Shown here piece by piece: positions 6,765-17,100 of a DNA stretch of 36,292 nucleotides. Below the pieces are notes generated by a model. The model did not search any database. It saw only the letters and a program-made list of their open reading frames with translations, and was not told where the DNA came from. The DNA is from Flavobacterium columnare NBRC 100251 = ATCC 23463. Lineage in GTDB: Bacteria > Bacteroidota > Bacteroidia > Flavobacteriales > Flavobacteriaceae. Both the position numbers and the translations under genes were made by a program. Each line of letters begins with the position of its first letter. Position 1 is the first letter of the stretch. The stretch covers positions 1 through 36,292 of the forward strand of contig NZ_PCMX01000074.1 of NCBI RefSeq assembly GCF_002530675.1, in the 5' to 3' direction.

Positions 6765-9599
6765 CTAATGCGCTTCTAGCCAATCCTTACCTAAACCTAT
6801 TTCTACTTCTAGAGGAACTGCCAGTCGAAAGGCGTTTTCCATTTCTTTTTTTATCATGGGTTTGATTTTTTCTAGTTCGGAATTGTGTACATCAAATACT
6901 AATTCGTCATGAACCTGAAGCAACATTTTTGATTGGTAGTTTTCTTCTTTTAAGCGTTCATGGATATTAATCATGGCTATTTTAATAATATCGGCTGCAC
7001 TTCCTTGGATAGGGGCGTTTACCGCATTTCGTTCTGCTGCTCCTCGAACTACAGCGTTAGCTGAATTAATATCTTTTAAATAACGACGACGGCCTGATAT
7101 GGTTTCTACATAACCGTTTTCACGAGCAAAATCAATTTGACTTGTAATGTATGATTTTAATTTAGGGTAGGTTTTGTAATAAGCGTCAATGAGCTCGGCA
7201 CTTTCTTTTCTTGATAATGAAGTTTGATTGCTTAAACCAAAAGCTGAAACGCCATAAATGATACCGAAGTTAACTGTTTTTGCATTACTGCGTTGTTCTT
7301 TTGTTACTTCATCTAGTGGAACGTTGAAAACTTTTGCAGCAGTACTTTTGTGTATATCTTCGTTGTTTTGAAAAGCAGAAATCATAGTATCCTCTCCAGA
7401 AAGTGCTGCTATAATACGTAATTCAATTTGTGAATAATCGGCAGAAAGAAGGGTGTGGTTTTCATCACGGGCAATAAATGCTTTGCGGATTTGACGACCT
7501 CTTTCTGTTCTAATGGGGATATTTTGTAAGTTAGGATTGTTAGAACTTAATCTTCCTGTAGCAGCTACAGTTTGCATATAGTCAGTATGAACACGAGCTG
7601 TTTTGTTGTTAATTTGTTGGGGAAGCGCGTCTACATAAGTACTTTTTAGTTTTACAAGTTGGCGCCATTCTAAAATATCTTGTACTATTTTATGATCGTT
7701 AGCAAGGTAGCTTAGGACTTCTTCACCTGTAGCGTATTGTCCTGTTTTGGTTTTTTTTTGTTTTGTTCCTCCAATTTGAAGTTTCTCAAATAAAATATCT
7801 CCTAGTTGCTTGGGTGAGGCTAAATTAAATTTTTCACCTGCTTGTTCGTATATTTGATTCTCTATGGTTTCGATTTCTTTTTGCATATCTGTAGACATAG
7901 ATTTTAAAAATTCTTGGTCTAGGTTGATGCCTTCTCGTTCCATGTCTGCTAAAACTTGTACTAATGGAATTTCTATTTCGTCGAATAATTTTTTAGTTCC
8001 TACTCGTTCTAAAATAGGTTGGAAGTGTTCTTTTAGTTGATATGTGATATCAGCATCTTCTACGGCGTATTCCTTAATGTCTTCTAATGCTACTTGGCGC
8101 ATTGATAGTTGATTTTTCCCTTTTTTTCCAATTAAAGTTTCAATGGATTTAGGACTGTACTGTAAATAGGTTTCGGATAAGACATCCATATTATGACGCA
8201 TATCAGGATTAATCAAATAATGAGCGATCATAGTATCAAACAAAGGACCTTTTATTTCAATTTTGTAATTGGCTAAAATCTTTAAGTCGTATTTGATGTT
8301 TTGTCCTATTTTGGTAATAGAATTATTTTCAAAAAAAGGTTTGAATTTATGGATTAATTCCTTAGTTTCTTCTTGATTTTCAGGAAATGGCACGTAAAAT
8401 CCTTTGCCTTTTTCCCATGAAAAGGCAAGGCCTACTAATTCAGCATTAGTGGTGTCTATACCTGTAGTTTCGGTATCAAAACAGACGGCTGTTTGCTGTA
8501 GTAAGTTTTGTAGTAATAAATTAATGGGTAGGTTGCCATTTACTATTTGATAAAAATGAGATGTGTTATCCAGATTTGCGTATTGAAAACCGGATATAGA
8601 TTCGTTTTCTTCCTGATCGGAAAAACCAAATAAATCCATTTGATTTTCAGGCGTTTTTTTTGCGTTTTTTTTGCTAACAGAGTCAGCGGTGTCTATTTCG
8701 TCATATTCTTTTCCGCCTCCAAATAGTTTGTCGAATTGGGCTTTCATTTGGCGAAACTCTAATTCTTGAAATAAAGTATCTGTTTTTTCTATGTCAGGTT
8801 TAGAAAGTTCAAAACTTTGTTCGTCAAATTCTACAGGACAATCAAGTAGTATAGTGGCTAGTTTTTTAGAAAGGATTCCTTTTTCTTTGTTGTTTTCAAT
8901 GTTCTCTTTCATTTTTCCTTTTAGCTTGCTTGTGTTGGCTAAAAGATTTTCCATAGAACCGTATTCAGCGAGTAGTTTTTTTGCTGTTTTTTCACCTACG
9001 CCAGGTAGGCCAGGAATGTTGTCTACTGCATCTCCCATCATACCTAAAAAGTCGATTACTTGCAAAGGGTCTTGTACTTCAAATTTTGCTTTTATTTCTT
9101 CTACTCCCCATATTTCAATATCGTTCCCAGCACGTGCTGGACGATACATGAAGATGTTTTCGGAAACTAATTGGCCAAAATCTTTATCTGGTGTAACCAT
9201 ATAAACTAGATATCCTTGCTTTTCGGCTTTTTTAGCTAATGTGCCTATTAAATCGTCGGCTTCATAACCTGCAATTTCTATAATAGGAATATGCATAGCG
9301 TTTAGGATTTCTTGTATATAAGGGATAGCAATTTTAATCGCCTCAGGAGTTTCGTCACGATTAGCTTTGTATTCGGTAAACATCTCTAAACGATAATTAC
9401 TACCTCCTTTGTCAAATGCTACGGCTAAATGATCGGGTTTCTCGCGTTTGATAACATCCATTAGGGAATTCATAAAGCCAATAATGGCTGAAGTGTCTAG
9501 TCCTTTAGAGTTAATTCTAGGGTTTTTAATAAAAGCATAATAACCTCTAAAAATAAGAGCATAAGCGTCGAGTAGAAATAAACGTTTTTGTGTTGACAT
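6765..9599 (-). CDS. polA: DNA polymerase I
   Basis: A 944-residue polymerase acting in Okazaki fragment maturation and repair. The N-terminal 5'-3' exonuclease has LFLLDAYALIFRGYYAF, AGYEADDLIGTLAKKAE, VTPDKDFGQLV and the helix-hairpin segment GDAVDNIPGLPGVGEKTA. The 3'-5' proofreading domain is intact: CFDTETTGI (Exo I), IGQNIKYDLKIL (Exo II) and YAVEDADITYQL (Exo III). The polymerase domain has DYSQIELRIIAALSGE (motif A), RSNAKTVNFGIIYG (motif B) and LLQVHDELVFDV (motif C). The start is the ATG at 9597-9599: a frame-consistent TTG 24 nt upstream lies inside the -7 box and so cannot be in the transcript. It is a single-gene unit. Confidence 0.96.
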   Translation of the reverse strand: MSTQKRLFLLDAYALIFRGYYAFIKNPRINSKGLDTSAIIGFMNSLMDVIKREKPDHLAVAFDKGGSNYRLEMFTEYKANRDETPEAIKIAIPYIQEILNAMHIPIIEIAGYEADDLIGTLAKKAEKQGYLVYMVTPDKDFGQLVSENIFMYRPARAGNDIEIWGVEEIKAKFEVQDPLQVIDFLGMMGDAVDNIPGLPGVGEKTAKKLLAEYGSMENLLANTSKLKGKMKENIENNKEKGILSKKLATILLDCPVEFDEQSFELSKPDIEKTDTLFQELEFRQMKAQFDKLFGGGKEYDEIDTADSVSKKNAKKTPENQMDLFGFSDQEENESISGFQYANLDNTSHFYQIVNGNLPINLLLQNLLQQTAVCFDTETTGIDTTNAELVGLAFSWEKGKGFYVPFPENQEETKELIHKFKPFFENNSITKIGQNIKYDLKILANYKIEIKGPLFDTMIAHYLINPDMRHNMDVLSETYLQYSPKSIETLIGKKGKNQLSMRQVALEDIKEYAVEDADITYQLKEHFQPILERVGTKKLFDEIEIPLVQVLADMEREGINLDQEFLKSMSTDMQKEIETIENQIYEQAGEKFNLASPKQLGDILFEKLQIGGTKQKKTKTGQYATGEEVLSYLANDHKIVQDILEWRQLVKLKSTYVDALPQQINNKTARVHTDYMQTVAATGRLSSNNPNLQNIPIRTERGRQIRKAFIARDENHTLLSADYSQIELRIIAALSGEDTMISAFQNNEDIHKSTAAKVFNVPLDEVTKEQRSNAKTVNFGIIYGVSAFGLSNQTSLSRKESAELIDAYYKTYPKLKSYITSQIDFARENGYVETISGRRRYLKDINSANAVVRGAAERNAVNAPIQGSAADIIKIAMINIHERLKEENYQSKMLLQVHDELVFDVHNSELEKIKPMIKKEMENAFRLAVPLEVEIGLGKDWLEAH

Positions 9600-9620
9600 G
9601 ATTATTATTTTGTAAGCATT

Positions 9621-9628
9621 CAAAAATA
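9621..9628 (-). promoter_or_regulatory. -7 promoter box of polA
   Basis: TATTTTTG on the minus strand matches TAnnTTTG and sits 21 nt upstream of the ATG. It decides the start, because the upstream TTG start candidate overlaps it. Confidence 0.6.
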
Positions 9629-9813
9629 CAAAACTTGTTACATAAAGAACTTGTTAAGAAATAAGATTTCTAGAATCTTGTGGTTTAATTTAAAAACAGT
9701 TTAAATGTTTGTATGTTAAGTTTAATGCTTTGGTGAATTATTATTTTATTATCTTAAAAAAAAGAGTTAATTTTATAAGTGTAGTGTAATTATTAATATC
9801 AATTTATGTTATA

Positions 9814-11301
9814 ATGAAAAAAAGCAAAACCCCAAAGAAAACATTGCTTTCCTACTTGTTATTTCTTTTGTTAACAACAAGTTTTTTTGCGCAAGTAGGA
9901 ATAGGTACCGTAACGCCTGATGCGAGCTCTATTTTAGATGTAGTTTCTAATGATAGAGGGGTGTTGACACCTCGAATGACAACCGCTCAAAAAATGGCAA
10001 TTGTTAATCCTTCAAATGGTTTAATTGTGTATGATACGGATTTAAAATCATTTTATTTTTATGATACAACATCTGTTAACTGGGTTAGAGTGAATACAAA
10101 TTCAGATGGTCGGTTAAAATATAAGTTGATAAAATCAACAGATGTGTTGGCTACTGTATTAGCGGATGAACTAGCTGCTGGTGGAGGGGCTAAGTGTCTT
10201 CTAGATTCAGGAACTTTGTATGAAATAAATGGTACAATTAATTTGAATTATCCTATTGAAATGAATAATGCTTATATAAGTGGGCAAGATTCAGGGGAAG
10301 ATAAATTAATAAGGACTTCTGGAGATCTTTTTACAGGAACTACGGGAGGAAGTATTCGGATTTTAACGTTGTCAGCCCCTTCAGGAAATGTTTTCAATAT
10401 AGATGGTGCTGGAACGGCAAGTCTTATTTTTAGAGATTCTATAGTAGCAAGTTCTTTATCTGTTGGTTCATTCAAAAATTTTGCGATAGTTTTTCTTAGT
10501 ATCGTGCAGTATTATGGAAATGCAAATGGAGTTGTTTACGAAAATGTGGCAAGATTGTTATTGAGTAATACGGGGTGGTTTAGTAATAATACAGGAGTGT
10601 ACGAAAAGTTGAACGGAACTTTCTCCTTAGCCGCTAAACAAGGTGGTTTCAGTGAAGTTACTGGGAGTAGTATAGGGTTTGATGTTTCTTCAAATCCTGT
10701 CATTACAGGTGATGCAACACTAGAATCTACGGTTTTTACAGGTACCCCTACGACAGGGAAATATGTTAATCCTTATACCGTGGGAGGGTATACGGGGTAT
10801 AATTTTAATAATAATTGGAATGTTCGTTGTCCTGGTATTCCAACCGAAACAGATGCTTCAGCCGTAGGCGACTTTGCAGTCGATTACCCAGTAGGGAGTG
10901 GTGCTTCTACGTCCTTTAATACTTCTAATCCAAGTAACATAGTAAAAGTTCAGGGAGTGTCTACTTCTACTAATTTATTTCGGTTTTCTACAGATGGAGG
11001 AGTAAATAACCGGTTAAAATATGTGGGAAAAAAGAAAAGAATATTTCAAGTTACGGGTTCAATTTCTTTTCAGGTGCCAGCTGCTGGAACTTATATAATT
11101 TACATTGCAAAGAATGCTACTGTTATATCACAATACAAAATATATGGTAGAGGTTTAACAACCAATGATATAGTGGTTTTGCCTTTAAATGCTTCTGTTG
11201 AGCTATCTAGTAATGATTACGTAGAGGTTTATGCACAACGTTATACAGGAGGTACAACAGATGCAATAATAACACCTAATATGACACTAATCGTTAAATA
11301 A
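9814..11301 (+). CDS. Exported fibre-like protein with Bacteroidota tail-type N-terminal domain
   Basis: A 495-residue protein with a clear signal peptide (basic KKSKTPKK, then a hydrophobic stretch, cut probably after FFAQ near residue 27). The mature protein opens with VGIGTVTPDASSILDVVS and GVLTPRMTTAQKMAIVNPSN, then GLIVYDTD, the module common at the front of Bacteroidota surface and fibre-like proteins. Residues ~130-330 are rich in Gly, Ser, Asn and short strands and may form a beta-helix. The last ~130 residues alternate strands (SISFQVPAAGTYIIYIAK, then NDYVEVYAQRY) like a jelly-roll head. There is no T9SS C-terminal signal and no lipobox. It stands alone. Function unknown; adhesion or a matrix role is inference. 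Confidence 0.75.
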   Translation: MKKSKTPKKTLLSYLLFLLLTTSFFAQVGIGTVTPDASSILDVVSNDRGVLTPRMTTAQKMAIVNPSNGLIVYDTDLKSFYFYDTTSVNWVRVNTNSDGRLKYKLIKSTDVLATVLADELAAGGGAKCLLDSGTLYEINGTINLNYPIEMNNAYISGQDSGEDKLIRTSGDLFTGTTGGSIRILTLSAPSGNVFNIDGAGTASLIFRDSIVASSLSVGSFKNFAIVFLSIVQYYGNANGVVYENVARLLLSNTGWFSNNTGVYEKLNGTFSLAAKQGGFSEVTGSSIGFDVSSNPVITGDATLESTVFTGTPTTGKYVNPYTVGGYTGYNFNNNWNVRCPGIPTETDASAVGDFAVDYPVGSGASTSFNTSNPSNIVKVQGVSTSTNLFRFSTDGGVNNRLKYVGKKKRIFQVTGSISFQVPAAGTYIIYIAKNATVISQYKIYGRGLTTNDIVVLPLNASVELSSNDYVEVYAQRYTGGTTDAIITPNMTLIVK

Positions 11302-11414
11302 AAGATGTTTTTATGACTAAAATTATTTTATGATAATTTGTATTGTTTTTTGAAAGGAAGAGATTTGATTTTCAAATGAGCGGTTTTTTGTTTTATCCTT
11401 CAGAGGTACGGTAT

Positions 11415-11455
11415 ATTCAGAAGTAAGTAGATGTGAAATGAACTTACTTCTGAAT
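11415..11455. repeat. Hairpin downstream of the fibre-like gene
   Basis: Perfect 14-bp arms ATTCAGAAGTAAGT and ACTTACTTCTGAAT with a 13-nt loop, 113 nt past the stop. No T-run follows on either strand, so a terminator role is doubtful. The remainder of the 11302-11675 spacer shows nothing I can name. Confidence 0.5.
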
Positions 11456-11675
11456 GTATATTATAACTTTATATTTCCTTTCATAAATCGAAGATTACCC
11501 AAATGGGATGTGTGTAAAATTTTAATCTTCTATGTACAGATATATAACTTAAAACAGTGGTTAATGACTGTTTTTTTAATCAAGGAATTATTTTAAGTTT
11601 GAAATACAAAAGTTCTGTTAAAAGGTGATATGAACTTGAACATGATTTTGTTACTTTGCTTGAAAATAATTTAAG

Positions 11676-12899
11676 ATGTTGTTCCGATTTATAGTAATTG
11701 CCATTTTATTATTCCTGATAGAAATTTACTCACTACAAGCTTTTAAAACCTTAGTTCGTTCAAAATGGATATTTTGGATAGGAGTAGCAATAAGCATGCT
11801 AATTTATATATTTATATTTTACACTATTTTTAATTTTGATCGTAAAGTTGGGCAAACGAAACAAAGTTTGTTTGCACTTGGGTTGTTGCTTACGGTTTAT
11901 TTACCAAAAATTGTTTTAGCCCTTTTTATGTTTGGAGAAGACGTTTTTCGTTTTTTGTCAGGGGTAACGAACTATTTTATTGAGTATGATAATCGAAGTA
12001 CTTTTTTACCAGAAAGAAGAAAATTCATTAGTCAAGTAGCTCTTGGTTTGGCTGCAATTCCTTTTTTGTCCTTAATTTATGGAGTAACTAGAGGGAAGTA
12101 TAATTTTAAAGTTTTTAAACAAGATTTGTTTTTTGATGATTTGCCAGAGACTTTCGATGGATTTACAATTACTCATATTTCAGATATCCATTCGGGAAGT
12201 TTTGATGATCCTGAAAAGATACAATATGCAATCGACTTGATTAATGAGCAAAATTCTGATATTTTGTTGTTTACAGGAGATATTGTTAATGCAAAGGCGG
12301 AAGAAATGACTCCGTGGATTTCAGTTTTTAAAAGTATTAAAGAACATCGTTTTGGTAAATTTTCTGTTTTGGGAAATCATGATTATGGAGCCTATATAGA
12401 ATGGGAATCAGAACAAGCCAAAATTCAAAATTTTGAAGCTATAAAGAACTTACACCAACAGATAGATTTTAAGTTGTTGCTAAATGAACATACCAAGATT
12501 CGTAAGGATGGAGCTGAATTGGCTTTAGTTGGGGTTGAGAACTGGGGGAAACATTTTGGTATGATGGGAGATATAGACAAAGCATCAGAAGGATTAACAA
12601 ATAAGGATTTCAAAATACTAATGAGTCACGACCCTAGTCATTGGGAAGAAGTGGTTAAACAGCATGATAAAAAATTTCATTTAACTTTAAGCGGGCATAC
12701 ACATGGGATGCAGTTTGGGATAGAAATACCAGGTTATTTTAAATGGAGTTTAGCACAATATATGTATAAACAGTGGGCGGGTTGTTATGAATACTTAGGG
12801 CGTTATATTTATGTGAATAGAGGATTCGGATTTCATGCGTATCCTGGAAGAGTTGGTATTATGCCTGAAATAACGGTTATTCGGTTAAAAAAGGCTTAA
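11676..12899 (+). CDS. Membrane-anchored metallophosphoesterase (YkuE/YaeI-like)
   Basis: A 407-residue protein with about four membrane segments in the first ~135 residues, the last preceded by basic residues (LPERRKFISQ), then a calcineurin-like phosphoesterase domain. The metal-binding motifs are complete: ITHISDIHSG (D170, H172), FTGDIVN (D202, N205), LGNHDYG (N234, H235), MSHDP (H318) and SGHTHGMQFG (H341, H343). This family includes UDP-diacylglucosamine hydrolase-like and other lipid-linked phosphoesterases. The substrate cannot be told from sequence. The ATG at 11676 gives a sensible hydrophobic N-terminus. It stands upstream of a thioredoxin-like gene that has its own promoter. Confidence 0.88.
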   Translation: MLFRFIVIAILLFLIEIYSLQAFKTLVRSKWIFWIGVAISMLIYIFIFYTIFNFDRKVGQTKQSLFALGLLLTVYLPKIVLALFMFGEDVFRFLSGVTNYFIEYDNRSTFLPERRKFISQVALGLAAIPFLSLIYGVTRGKYNFKVFKQDLFFDDLPETFDGFTITHISDIHSGSFDDPEKIQYAIDLINEQNSDILLFTGDIVNAKAEEMTPWISVFKSIKEHRFGKFSVLGNHDYGAYIEWESEQAKIQNFEAIKNLHQQIDFKLLLNEHTKIRKDGAELALVGVENWGKHFGMMGDIDKASEGLTNKDFKILMSHDPSHWEEVVKQHDKKFHLTLSGHTHGMQFGIEIPGYFKWSLAQYMYKQWAGCYEYLGRYIYVNRGFGFHAYPGRVGIMPEITVIRLKKA

Positions 12900-12925
12900 A
12901 AATTAGGATAAATCACTAAAAATAG

Positions 12926-12933
12926 TATATTTG
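12926..12933 (+). promoter_or_regulatory. -7 promoter box of the thioredoxin-like gene
   Basis: TATATTTG is a perfect TAnnTTTG match 30 nt before the ATG at 12964. A frame-consistent TTG at 12943 lies too close to the likely transcription start to be a good initiation codon. Confidence 0.6.
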
Positions 12934-12963
12934 TAATGCAAATTGTATTTAAAAAGTACGTAT

Positions 12964-13260
12964 ATGTCAAAATTTGGTGAGTTAATAGGCGCTCATGTTC
13001 CTGTTTTAATTGATTTTTATACTGATTGGAACGAAGCTTCTCAATCAATGCATCCTGTTATAAAAGACGTAGCAGCTGCATTAGGGGATAAGGCCAAAGT
13101 GATAAAAATAGACGTTGATAAAAACCAAGAATTAGCAGAAGCACTCCGTATAAAAGGATTGCCTACCTTAATGATCTATAAAGAAGGGCAAATGAAATGG
13201 CGTCAGTCTGGTGAATTAGATGCTAATACGATTATTAATCTTGTTCAAGGACAATTTTAA
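12964..13260 (+). CDS. Thioredoxin-fold protein lacking the redox cysteines
   Basis: A 98-residue protein that follows the thioredoxin fold end to end: VPVLIDFYTDW (strand 3 and the conserved Trp22), KVIKIDVDKNQELAEALRIKG, the cis-proline loop GLPTLMIYKEG, and a C-terminal helix. The active site normally reading WCGPC is WNEAS here, and there is no cysteine anywhere in the protein. It therefore cannot do dithiol-disulfide exchange and more likely acts as a binding or chaperone-like module. The rest of the fold is well kept, which argues against decay. Its stop overlaps the stop of the converging deacetylase by two bases. Confidence 0.85.
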   Translation: MSKFGELIGAHVPVLIDFYTDWNEASQSMHPVIKDVAAALGDKAKVIKIDVDKNQELAEALRIKGLPTLMIYKEGQMKWRQSGELDANTIINLVQGQF

Positions 13261-13934
13261 TTTCTTATAATATCAAAAATAAAGCCTTTTTCTTTGTAAA
13301 AAGTTAAAGTCTTTGGAAGACAATTTTTTAAATGAGGATAAGCTTTTTGGCTATCGTGAAAAACAATAATGCTACCTGATTCTACTTTTTGGGTAGCATT
13401 TTTTATACACTGATCATTACTTATTGATAAGTCAAAATCAGCAGTCAATACATCCCACATAATAATTTTATAGCCTTTTTTTCTTAACCTGATGGACTGA
13501 AGAGGGGTTATTTTACCATAAGGAGGTCTGAAAACGTTAGATTTCTGATTGTTAATTCCTGATTTCTCAAGATTATGATCTAAGAGTTCAATGTTTTCTT
13601 GAATTATTTTTTCGCAAGCTATTATATCATTTATATATTCTTTTGTAGATTTTTCCCAACCATTTATGTGGTTGTAGGTGTGATTTCCTATGATATGCCC
13701 TTCTGATAAAATCCTTTTAAAAATTTCAGGATGCTTTACAATGTTTTTTCCAACACAAAAAAAGGTGGCTTTTATGTGGTTTTCTTTTAATATGTCTAAA
13801 ACCCATTCCGTAACTTCAGGAATAGGCCCGTCGTCAAAAGTTAGGTAAATTGTTTTGGATGTATTAGGAATAGACCAAACATGATTATAAAATAACCATT
13901 TGATGAACTTATTTGTTTTGATCCAATAAAACAT
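13257..13934 (-). CDS. NodB-type polysaccharide deacetylase
   Basis: A 225-residue carbohydrate esterase family 4 enzyme that removes acetyl groups from N-acetylated sugar polymers or other substrates. All five NodB motifs are present: LTFDDGP (D34, D35), HTYNH (H85, H89), FRPPYGK (R136), the MWDVLTADF segment (around D161) and IIVFHDSQKA (H193). There is no clear signal peptide, only a short hydrophobic N-terminal stretch (FIKWLFYNHVW), so its location is uncertain. It converges on the thioredoxin-like gene (4-nt overlap of reading frames) and lies 182 nt downstream of the glycosyltransferase gene, separated from it by a terminator. Confidence 0.92.
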   Translation of the reverse strand: MFYWIKTNKFIKWLFYNHVWSIPNTSKTIYLTFDDGPIPEVTEWVLDILKENHIKATFFCVGKNIVKHPEIFKRILSEGHIIGNHTYNHINGWEKSTKEYINDIIACEKIIQENIELLDHNLEKSGINNQKSNVFRPPYGKITPLQSIRLRKKGYKIIMWDVLTADFDLSISNDQCIKNATQKVESGSIIVFHDSQKAYPHLKNCLPKTLTFYKEKGFIFDIIRN

Positions 13935-14053
13935 ACTTGAAATTTTTAGAGGGAATGGATTAATCAGTCATTATTGTTGGTTAAAAATAAAAAAGGCATT
14001 TTTTATTTATTTTAATATAAGAAGGAGGACTCTAGATGTTTTCGTAATCAAAA

Positions 14054-14080
14054 AGGCTGTCCTAAAAAAATGGACAGCCT
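14054..14080 (-). terminator. Terminator of the GT117/DUF2723 gene
   Basis: Stem AGGCTGTCC/GGACAGCCT with a 9-nt A-rich loop, followed on the minus strand by TTTTTGATTA. It shares its core with the hairpins at 28236 and 2598. Confidence 0.85.
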
Positions 14081-14116
14081 CTAGGTTTTGTTTTAAGAGA
14101 CTTAGACCCTAAGATC

Positions 14117-17100
14117 TTATTCTATTTCTACTTCAAAAAAAGGGAAACGCTTGTTTAAATTATTGAAAGCATCTTTTTCTTGATTGTGAAATTCTTTGTC
14201 TTTATACGTTTTTGCTATTTCTAATAATCCTTTGTAGCGCATTAAATCAGTGTAAATGTCACTAGCAAAAAATTGACGTTGATCACTTTGAGGCAATTCA
14301 CTATAATAGCGTAATTCATCTTGATATTTTAATGCTATTTTTTTTATTATTTCGCGTGCTTTTTCTTTTTTGCCCAATTTGTAATACCCCTCAGCGAAAG
14401 GATCTATAAGGCTATAAAATCCGTAATATTCAATAGGTGTTTTGGATAAAGCAAGGTCTATTATTTTTTCTGCTTTAGCTGTTTTTCCTTCGTTTATCAG
14501 GTTCGTCATAAGACGTGACATGTGGGTACGATAAGATATACAATTTTTGCGTGTTTGAGGATCGTGATAAATAGAGGAACTATCTCCATTGCCCCATTGT
14601 AACTTAGTAAAGATAGCGTACATTTTATCGGTATCTACTTGTCCCATATCAAAATTATAAGCTTCTTTTGGTAGAGGTGTTTTAATTGGGACTAATTTGT
14701 AAATCATACCATCTAATTGGAGGTATTCTTTCATCCAGATATAATCATCATCACCAAATGCTCCTGTAGAAAAATAAATGGGACGTTTCCAGTTGTTTTT
14801 TCTAACAATATCTAACATCATTAGACGATTCTTATATAAAGCACTTCCTTTTATGTCTATATCAATATAAGGAACAATCGAGTCGTTTTGTTTTGGATTG
14901 ATGATCTTATTAGAGATGACTGATTTTTTATCAACAGGTATTCTGATTTTATTAGTTGGATAGAACTGGACTTTTTGACCATTTCGTAATTCTATTAATG
15001 TTCTAGGGTCATCACTGTGTGCGAATTCCATAAATTCATCTATACTAATTCTTTCTTTTGTTCTTTCTTCATAGATTAGGTAATCACGTTTGCCATCTAC
15101 ATAATCTTTGTGTTCAAAAGATAAAGGAATAGGATCTGATTCATACGCTTTTTTACGCATTGAATCAATGTACCAGTCAGTCATTAATAAACTGGTATTT
15201 ACAATACGTACGTCTGTTCTATAACCTTCTATTTCTTGTACATACCATAAAGGAAATGTATCGTTGTCGCCAATAGTAAATAAGATGGCATTTTTGTCAC
15301 AAGAATCTAAGTACGCTTTAGCGTCTGTAACAGCAGTATATTTACCCGAACGATCATGATCATCCCAGTTTTCAGATGCCATTAAAACGGGCGCAGCTAA
15401 TAAAGAAACTGATAGAGTAAGAGGTAATGCTATTTTAGGTTGAAGGTATTTTTGAACCGATTCATAAAGAGCGTAAACTCCTAAGGCAATCCAAAGGGCA
15501 AATACATAAAAAGAACCAACTAAAGCATAATCACGTTCGCGTACTTCAAAAGGGCGCTCGTTTAAGTATATTTTAAGGGCTAAACCTGTGAATAAAAAAA
15601 GAGAAAGCAGAACATAAAAGGATTTTAGATCTTTTTTGGAATGAAAAAAGAACCCCATTAATCCTAAAATGAACGGAATAAAATAGTATACATTTCGTCC
15701 CTTGTTGTTTTTCCAATCTGCAGGAAGATTTTCTTGTTTGGTAAGACGCGCACTATCAAGGAATGATATCCCGCTTAGCCAGTTCCCGTCTTTAAGGTCA
15801 TAGTTTCCTTGTTCGTCGTTTTGACGACCTACAAAGTTCCACATTAAATACCTCCAATACATATAGCCAAACTGGTATTCCACCATAAATCGAAGGTTGT
15901 CTAAAGTACTTGGTTTTTCTATATTTAGGTATTCTCCATAGGATTTTAAGAACTTATCATAATCTTCTAAATCTAATTTTCCAGCTTTAAACGCATTCCT
16001 GAATTCAGATACAATTTGTAATAATTCTTGTTCTTGATTGTATTCTTCTTTTACAGAAAATTCAAGAGGGGATGTAAATTTCATGTAATTTACATTGTGT
16101 TCACTACTCCATAAACGAGGTAATATGGCTTTATGATTGTTGTCTGTGTTTTGGATAGCATTTTTATAATCGTTTACAATGATATATTTACCCGTTTTAT
16201 AATCACGTTCATAGTTTGGTTTTTCATCTAAATACGGATTGTTTTCATCTAATCCAGCATAGGCTTCCGAAAATTGAGGACCGTAAAATAATTTTTGCTC
16301 TCCGTACTGCTCCCGGTTGTAATATGCTAAAAGTTCACGAGCATCAGAAGGTTTGTTTTCGTTAATAGGTGTATCAGCATTAGCACGGATAGGAAGCATT
16401 AACCAAGTAGAAAAGCCTATGAAAATAAATAGAACAACTAATAGAATGGTATTTAGAAATATTTTTCCTTTTTGCTGGGTGTATTTTAATCCAAAATAGA
16501 AAAAAGCAATCAGAAGTATAGTTGCTAATACAGTACCGGAGTTAAAAGGCAATCCTATGCTATTTACAATGAAAACTTCAGTTGCTCCAAAAAAAGTCAT
16601 TGTCCAGGGTAAAAGGAGTTTAAAGATAAATAGTAATACTGAAATAACAACAATGTTAGCTATTATAAAACTTTTTAATGTTACCTTTTTATAATGTTTA
16701 AAATAATATAAAAATCCAATAGAAGGGATTGTCAATAGAGCCATAAAGTGAACTCCAAACGATAGTCCTACAACTAGAGCTATTAGAAGTAGCCAGCGAT
16801 TCCCTTTGGGGTTGTCCATATCAGCCTCCCAGCGAAGTCCCAGCCAAAATAAAATAGCAATAAAAAAAGTGGCCATAGCATATACCTCTGCTTCTACCGC
16901 ATTAAACCAAAAACTGTCTGAAAAAGTAAAGGCTAATGCCCCTATAAAGGCACTTCCTAGAATGGCTATGCTATTGTTCTTGTTTAATTCTTTTGAAGAT
17001 CCAATGAACTTTCTTAAAAGAATAGTGGCTGACCAAAAGAGAAACAAAATGGTAAAGGCACTTGATACCACAGACATCATATTTACCATCAAGGCAATGT

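Noticed and set aside
6583..6865. Overlapping frames around the polA 3' end
   Set aside because: They are produced by the triplet-repeat hairpin and the antisense of polA.
9600..9623. Longer polA start at a TTG giving eight extra residues
   Set aside because: The TTG lies in the -7 box TATTTTTG, and the protein family begins at the MSTQKRLFLLDAYAL methionine.
12943..12963. Longer thioredoxin-like start at a TTG
   Set aside because: It sits about 10 nt after the -7 box, so a leader would hardly exist; the ATG at 12964 matches the fold start.
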